DNA of 16,994 nucleotides from an uncultured Eubacteriales bacterium (GTDB taxonomy: Bacteria; Bacillota; Clostridia; Oscillospirales; Oscillospiraceae): NCBI GenBank assembly GCA_900544945.1, contig UQXG01000033.1, positions 1-16,994 on the forward strand, in the 5' to 3' direction. The notes below the pieces were generated by a model. The model was given only the letters and a program-made list of their open reading frames with translations. It was not told where the DNA came from and ran no database searches. Shown piece after piece: positions 13,600 through 16,994 of the stretch. The position numbers and the translations under genes were made by a program. Numbering within the stretch: the first letter of the stretch is position 1; the number at the start of each line of letters is the position of its first letter.

Positions 13600-13655
13600 G
13601 CCATGAAACGACCGGGTTTCAAAATTTTCGCTTCTTTTTACGTTCCCGCGAAAAA
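13582..13655. promoter_or_regulatory. Widely spaced CGCGAAAAA inverted repeat in the PFOR/yifB intergenic region
   Basis: TTTTTCGCG (13582-13590) and CGCGAAAAA (13647-13655) are exact reverse complements, 56 bases apart. Each lies beside a TTTACA sequence. The first copy sits in the spacer of the PFOR promoter, where a bound protein would affect transcription. No known regulator recognised; low confidence. Confidence 0.25.
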
Positions 13656-13713
13656 CTTTACACACGTCAGTAGGCAGACCGGGTTCCCGGAATGCCTGGG
13701 ACGCAGATAGTTC

Positions 13714-13742
13714 TTGCAATCCGGCGGCTTTTTCATTATAAT
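13714..13742 (+). promoter_or_regulatory. Sigma-A promoter of the yifB-thiI-cinA operon
   Basis: TTGCAA (13714-13719), 17 bases, TATAAT (13737-13742). The predicted start near 13749 leaves a leader of about 27 bases. Confidence 0.8.
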
Positions 13743-13775
13743 GGAGGGAAGTGGAGAAAGAAACGGGGGATTACG

Positions 13776-15290
13776 ATGATTTGCAGCGTAAAAACACTGG
13801 GCATCTCCGGAATTCAGGGAAGTCTGGTTACGGCGGAGTGCTTCATCTCCAACGGCCTTCCCGGATTCGACATTGTTGGCTTGCCGGACGCGGCGGTGAA
13901 GGAGGCCCGGGAGCGGGTTCGGGCGGCTGCCAAAAGCAGCGGTCTGAGCTTTCCCGTCAGCCGGATCACCGTGAATCTGGCCCCGGCCAGCCGGAAGAAA
14001 ACGGGCACCCATTATGATCTTCCGATTCTTTTGAGCATTCTTTCCGCCTGCGGCAGCGTCCGCCGTCCCCGGTCTGACAGCGCCTTTCTGGGCGAGGTGA
14101 GCCTGGACGGGAAGATTCGTTCCGTAACCGGTGTGCTGCCTATGGCGCTGGCCGCCAAGCGGGAGGGGATAAAGACCCTCTTCGTCCCGGCGGAAAACGC
14201 GGCGGAGGCCACCCTTGCCAGAGGCCCCGCCATCATTCCGGTGGAGACGGTTCGGCAGCTGGCATCGGGGTTGAATGGAGAGATTTCTCTGGCAGAGGAG
14301 CCTGCATGGGTGCCGGAAAAGCCCAGTGTTCCTGAACTGGATTTCCGGGATGTGCTGGGGCAGGAGAATGTGAAACGGGCGCTGGAGGTTGCGGCGGCAG
14401 GCAGCCACAATGTGCTGCTCATCGGCCCGCCGGGCTCCGGAAAGAGTATGCTGAGCAAGCGGCTGCCTTCCATCTTGCCGGACATGACCCGGGAGGAATC
14501 TCTGGAGGTCAGCCAGATCTATTCCGTCATGGGACTTCTGACGGCAAAAAATCCGCTCCTTACCCGGCGACCCTTCCGGTCGCCCCACCACACCATCTCC
14601 AACGCGGGCCTTGCAGGAGGCGGTTCCAACCCAAAGCCCGGAGAAATATCCCTTGCCCACAAGGGCGTGCTGTTCCTGGACGAAATGCCGGAATTCCGGA
14701 AGGATACCCTGGACTTAATGCGCCAGCCCATGGAAGACGGCAAAGTCACCATTTCCCGGGTTTCCGGGGCGGTGACATATCCCGCGGAATTTATGCTGGT
14801 GTGCGCCATGAACCCCTGTAAATGCGGCTGGTACGGAGACCCCTCCGGTCGGTGCCGGTGTACTCAGCGGGAGGTGGACAGCTACCGGGGCCGGATTTCC
14901 GGGCCGATTCTGGACAGAATCGATATTGTGGTGGAAGTGCCCGCGGTGGCCTTTGAGGACTTGCGAGCCCGGGCGGAGGCGGAGCCTTCCTCCGAAATCC
15001 AGAAGCGGGTCAATGCCGCGAGAGCTGTCCAGAACCGGCGCTTCCATGACAGCGGCATGTGCAATGCCCGGATGGGCCCGGCGGAAATGCGGGAATTCTG
15101 CGCCCTGGACGATACCTGCGCAGGGCTTATGAAAAACGCTTTCGAGGTCATGGGTCTGACTGCCCGGAGCTACGACCGGATTCTTCGGGTGGCTCGGACG
15201 GTTGCCGACCTGGCCGGCAGCGAGAAAATTCAGCCCCAGCACATCGCGGAGGCCATTCAGTACCGTGCTGTGAATATGGGCAAGCAATAA
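13776..15290 (+). CDS. YifB/ComM-family Mg-chelatase-like AAA+ ATPase
   Basis: Cytoplasmic AAA+ protein of 504 residues, the usual length of the YifB/ComM family. ComM in naturally competent bacteria is a hexameric branch-migration helicase that helps integrate transforming DNA; the role in Clostridia is not established. Domains: N-terminal ChlI-type lon-protease-like fold (GLPGFDIVGLPDAAVKEARERV, without proteolytic function), Walker A GPPGSGKS (217-224), Walker B VLFLDE (298-303), the FRSPHHTIS segment, a cysteine-rich loop (MNPCKCGWYG then RCRC), and a Mg-chelatase C-terminal helical domain ending in the IQYRAVNM motif. The start is ATG 13776 with GGGGGA five bases upstream; a frame beginning at 13692 would start upstream of the promoter -10. 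thiI follows 13 bases later. Confidence 0.92.
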   Translation: MICSVKTLGISGIQGSLVTAECFISNGLPGFDIVGLPDAAVKEARERVRAAAKSSGLSFPVSRITVNLAPASRKKTGTHYDLPILLSILSACGSVRRPRSDSAFLGEVSLDGKIRSVTGVLPMALAAKREGIKTLFVPAENAAEATLARGPAIIPVETVRQLASGLNGEISLAEEPAWVPEKPSVPELDFRDVLGQENVKRALEVAAAGSHNVLLIGPPGSGKSMLSKRLPSILPDMTREESLEVSQIYSVMGLLTAKNPLLTRRPFRSPHHTISNAGLAGGGSNPKPGEISLAHKGVLFLDEMPEFRKDTLDLMRQPMEDGKVTISRVSGAVTYPAEFMLVCAMNPCKCGWYGDPSGRCRCTQREVDSYRGRISGPILDRIDIVVEVPAVAFEDLRARAEAEPSSEIQKRVNAARAVQNRRFHDSGMCNARMGPAEMREFCALDDTCAGLMKNAFEVMGLTARSYDRILRVARTVADLAGSEKIQPQHIAEAIQYRAVNMGKQ

Positions 15291-15303
15291 GGAAAGGAAA
15301 CCT

Positions 15304-16494
15304 ATGAAAGAGATTTTTTTGTTGAAGCTGGGCGAGGTCGTCCTGAAGGGTGCCAATAAGCGGCAGTTCGAGGGGCGTCTGCGACAGAATATCCGCCGCC
15401 GGATGAAGCCCTATGGCAATTTTGACGTGTACCTCATGCAGTCTACGGTGTATGTGGAACCCCTGGATGAGGAGGCGGATGTGGAAGGGGCCTGGGAGGC
15501 CTGCCACGCCATTTTCGGCCTTGTGAGTCTTTGCCGCTGCCGCCCCTGCGAGAAGAACGTGGATGCCATTTTTGCCGCCATCGAGAACTATCTGGGGGAG
15601 GATCTGGACTGCGCCAAGTCCTTCAAGGTGGAGTCCAAGCGTTCGGATAAGCGGTTCCCCATGACCTCCATTCAGCTGTCCCAGGAGATCGGCGGCCGGC
15701 TGGCAGAGGCTCATCCCGGAGTGGAGGTGGACGTGCACCATCCGGAATATACGGTAAATGTGGAGGTTCGGGACTTGGCAGCCTATGTCCATGGCCCGGC
15801 GGAGCCGGGTGCGGGCGGACTGCCCACCGGCGTGGGCGGCAGAGCCATGAGCCTGCTGTCCGGCGGCATTGATTCCCCGGTGGCTTCCTATATGATCGCC
15901 AAGCGGGGCGTGGAGATCGAGGCTGTGCATTTCTTCTCCTATCCCTATACCTCCCAGCTTGCCAAGGACAAGGTAATTGAGCTTGCCCGGCTGGTGACGA
16001 AGTATTCCGGCAAGATGACAGTAAACGTGGTTTCCTTTACGGAAATCCAGGAGGCCATCCGGGACAACTGCCCGGAGGAATACTTCACCCTGATTATGCG
16101 CCGGTTCATGATGGAAATCGCCATGCGTCTGGCCAAGGAGGACGGCTGTGGGGCCCTGGTCACCGGCGAGAATCTGGGTCAGGTGGCCTCTCAGACCATG
16201 GAGGCCATGACTGTCACCGGCGCGGTGGTGGACATTCCCATTTTCATGCCCCTGGTCGGCATGGACAAGAAGGACATCATCGCCATCGCCGAGAAAATCG
16301 GCACGCTGGAAACCTCCATTTTGCCCTACGAGGACTGCTGCACGGTGTTTACCCCCAAGCACCCCAAGACCAAGCCCACCCTGGGTCAGGTGCTCCACGC
16401 CGAGGAGAAGCTGGACAGGGAAGCTCTGATTGTCAAGGCGCTGGAGTCCGTAGAAAAGATCAAGGTGAGCTATCATGATGAGCCTTTGCTGTGA
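15304..16494 (+). CDS. thiI: tRNA uracil 4-sulfurtransferase ThiI
   Basis: Makes 4-thiouridine at position 8 of tRNA and, in many bacteria, also supplies sulfur for thiazole synthesis. It has 396 residues, matching the Bacillus-type ThiI without a C-terminal rhodanese domain. Domains: N-terminal ferredoxin-like domain (LLKLGEVVLKGANKRQFE), THUMP domain (about 60-165, with KVESKRSDKRFP), and the adenylating PP-loop SGGIDSP (186-192). Cys345-Cys346 in EDCCTVFTPKHP occupy the position of the conserved catalytic-domain cysteine (Cys344 in Escherichia coli). Without rhodanese, sulfur must arrive from a cysteine desulfurase; in many Firmicutes that gene is adjacent, but here the neighbour is yifB. 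The ribosome binding site is AAGGAAAGG, and the 3' end overlaps the next gene by 20 bases. Confidence 0.95.
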   Translation: MKEIFLLKLGEVVLKGANKRQFEGRLRQNIRRRMKPYGNFDVYLMQSTVYVEPLDEEADVEGAWEACHAIFGLVSLCRCRPCEKNVDAIFAAIENYLGEDLDCAKSFKVESKRSDKRFPMTSIQLSQEIGGRLAEAHPGVEVDVHHPEYTVNVEVRDLAAYVHGPAEPGAGGLPTGVGGRAMSLLSGGIDSPVASYMIAKRGVEIEAVHFFSYPYTSQLAKDKVIELARLVTKYSGKMTVNVVSFTEIQEAIRDNCPEEYFTLIMRRFMMEIAMRLAKEDGCGALVTGENLGQVASQTMEAMTVTGAVVDIPIFMPLVGMDKKDIIAIAEKIGTLETSILPYEDCCTVFTPKHPKTKPTLGQVLHAEEKLDREALIVKALESVEKIKVSYHDEPLL

Positions 16495-16939
16495 GGTACT
16501 GGAGCGGCTTTCCGGGAAGACCCTGGTTACGGCGGAAAGCCTCACCGGCGGGGGCATCGGGGCGGCTCTGACCGCCGTTCCCGGCAGCTCTCAGGTTTAC
16601 AAGGGCGGTGTCATCAGCTACACCAACTGGGTGAAGGAGAATATCCTGGGGGTTTCCGGAGAAGTCCTGGAAACCTACGGCGCTGTGTCTGCCCAGACGG
16701 CTCAGGCCATGGCCTGGGGTGTTCGGGAGCTTTTGAAAGCGGATGTGGCCGTGGCCGTTACCGGTCTGGCAGGCCCCGGGGGCGACGAATTCGGAAACCC
16801 GGTAGGTACGGTGTTCATTGGCTATCAGGATGAGAAAACCGCTCAGGTAATTGCCTGCCATTTTACCGGCGCCCGGGAGGAAATCCGGAATCAGACCATT
16901 GACCGGGCGTTGAAACTGGTGCTGGAAAACGCAAAATAG
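16475..16939 (+). CDS. pncC: Nicotinamide-nucleotide amidohydrolase (CinA C-terminal domain, PncC type)
   Basis: Stand-alone CinA C-terminal-domain protein, 154 residues. PncC relatives deamidate nicotinamide mononucleotide to nicotinic acid mononucleotide, recycling NAD by-products from DNA ligase. Family motifs are AESLTGGGIG with the catalytic serine, VYKGGVISYTNWVKENILGV, and VTGLAGPGG with the oxyanion region. The N-terminal molybdopterin-like domain of two-domain CinA is absent, which is normal for the PncC subgroup and not a truncation. The start is ATG 16475 with AAGGTGAG (16462-16469) inside thiI; ATG 16478 is equally possible and would remove one residue. A palindromic repeat begins on the base after the stop codon. 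Confidence 0.92.
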   Translation: MMSLCCEVLERLSGKTLVTAESLTGGGIGAALTAVPGSSQVYKGGVISYTNWVKENILGVSGEVLETYGAVSAQTAQAMAWGVRELLKADVAVAVTGLAGPGGDEFGNPVGTVFIGYQDEKTAQVIACHFTGAREEIRNQTIDRALKLVLENAK

Positions 16940-16982
16940 TCTGATACTATTTCCTGATTAAAATCTTAATTTTAATCAGGAA
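16940..16982. repeat. Dispersed palindromic element, copy 2 (one arm shortened)
   Basis: The left half (16940-16964) is identical over 25 bases to copy 1 at 8974-8998. The loop is CTTA, the reverse complement of the copy 1 loop, so the centre is inverted. The right arm matches for 14 bases (16969-16982), then diverges into GGCATCGCCTGA at the window end. The element starts directly after the cinA-domain stop codon. Confidence 0.88.
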
Positions 16983-16994
16983 GGCATCGCCTGA

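Noticed and set aside
10891..13710. A 939-codon open frame on the plus strand opposite the PFOR gene
   Set aside because: It is antisense to a clear full-length PFOR, its translation is low-complexity (rich in Gly, Val, Leu, His), it has no family motif, and it runs through the PFOR promoter. It results from the strong codon bias of the PFOR gene.
15304..16494. ThiI truncated because it lacks a rhodanese domain
   Set aside because: Bacillus-type ThiI proteins of about 400 residues naturally lack it.
15148..16557. A 469-codon minus-strand frame opposite thiI
   Set aside because: Antisense shadow of thiI and neighbouring genes, with no domain and no ribosome binding site.
16475..16939. A truncated cinA gene
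   Set aside because: The missing N-terminal domain is normal for stand-alone PncC-type proteins, and the frame starts with its own ribosome binding site inside thiI.

Overview
The window looks like a chromosomal segment of a spore-forming, obligately anaerobic Bacillota (class Clostridia, probably an Oscillospiraceae-type gut bacterium; this placement is inference). The reasons are three sporulation loci (cotJ, cwlD, spoIIID), a single-chain pyruvate:ferredoxin oxidoreductase, a small Fe-S disulfide reductase-like protein, strong AGGAGG-type ribosome binding sites, frequent GTG/TTG starts and GC-rich codon use.

Left edge (1-1850): the 3' part of a large serine recombinase, cut by the window edge, stops 13 bases from the 3' end of a convergent cotJC gene. 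The CotJC protein keeps all its metal ligands but ends abruptly just after the last one. This looks like the boundary of an integrated element sitting in the 3' end of cotJC. Upstream in the same minus-strand operon, CotJA and CotJB are fused into one reading frame, preceded by a sigma-E-like promoter. cwlD diverges from the operon.

2550-7550: cwlD ends at a terminator facing tRNA-Ser(CGA), which has its own promoter and terminator. A strong sigma-A promoter then drives a tight four-gene unit: O-acetylhomoserine sulfhydrylase (metY), homoserine O-acetyltransferase (metA, with Glu111 indicating acetyl-CoA specificity), a polysaccharide pyruvyl transferase-family protein and a HAD phosphatase. 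The first two give direct sulfhydrylation of homoserine to homocysteine. A 64-residue ferredoxin:thioredoxin reductase-like protein and tRNA-Leu(CAG) follow.

7550-9070: spoIIID (minus) and a threonine aldolase (plus) diverge from physically overlapping promoters, a sigma-E-like one for spoIIID and a sigma-A one for the aldolase. The aldolase gene ends inside a perfect 21-bp-arm palindrome, followed by a second terminator hairpin.

9065-13545: on the minus strand lie a 51-residue protein, an Fe-S-type flavodoxin-fold oxidoreductase and the 1175-residue pyruvate:ferredoxin oxidoreductase. 13546-16994: a divergent promoter region, then the operon yifB/comM-like ATPase - thiI - cinA C-terminal domain (pncC-type). 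A second copy of the palindrome starts on the base after the last stop codon.

The most unusual points are the recombinase/cotJC junction, the CotJA-CotJB fusion, the two-copy palindromic element placed at gene 3' ends, the overlapping spoIIID/aldolase promoters, and the tiny FTR-like protein with altered cysteine spacing. I saw no CRISPR array, no rRNA and no recognisable multi-gene defence system.
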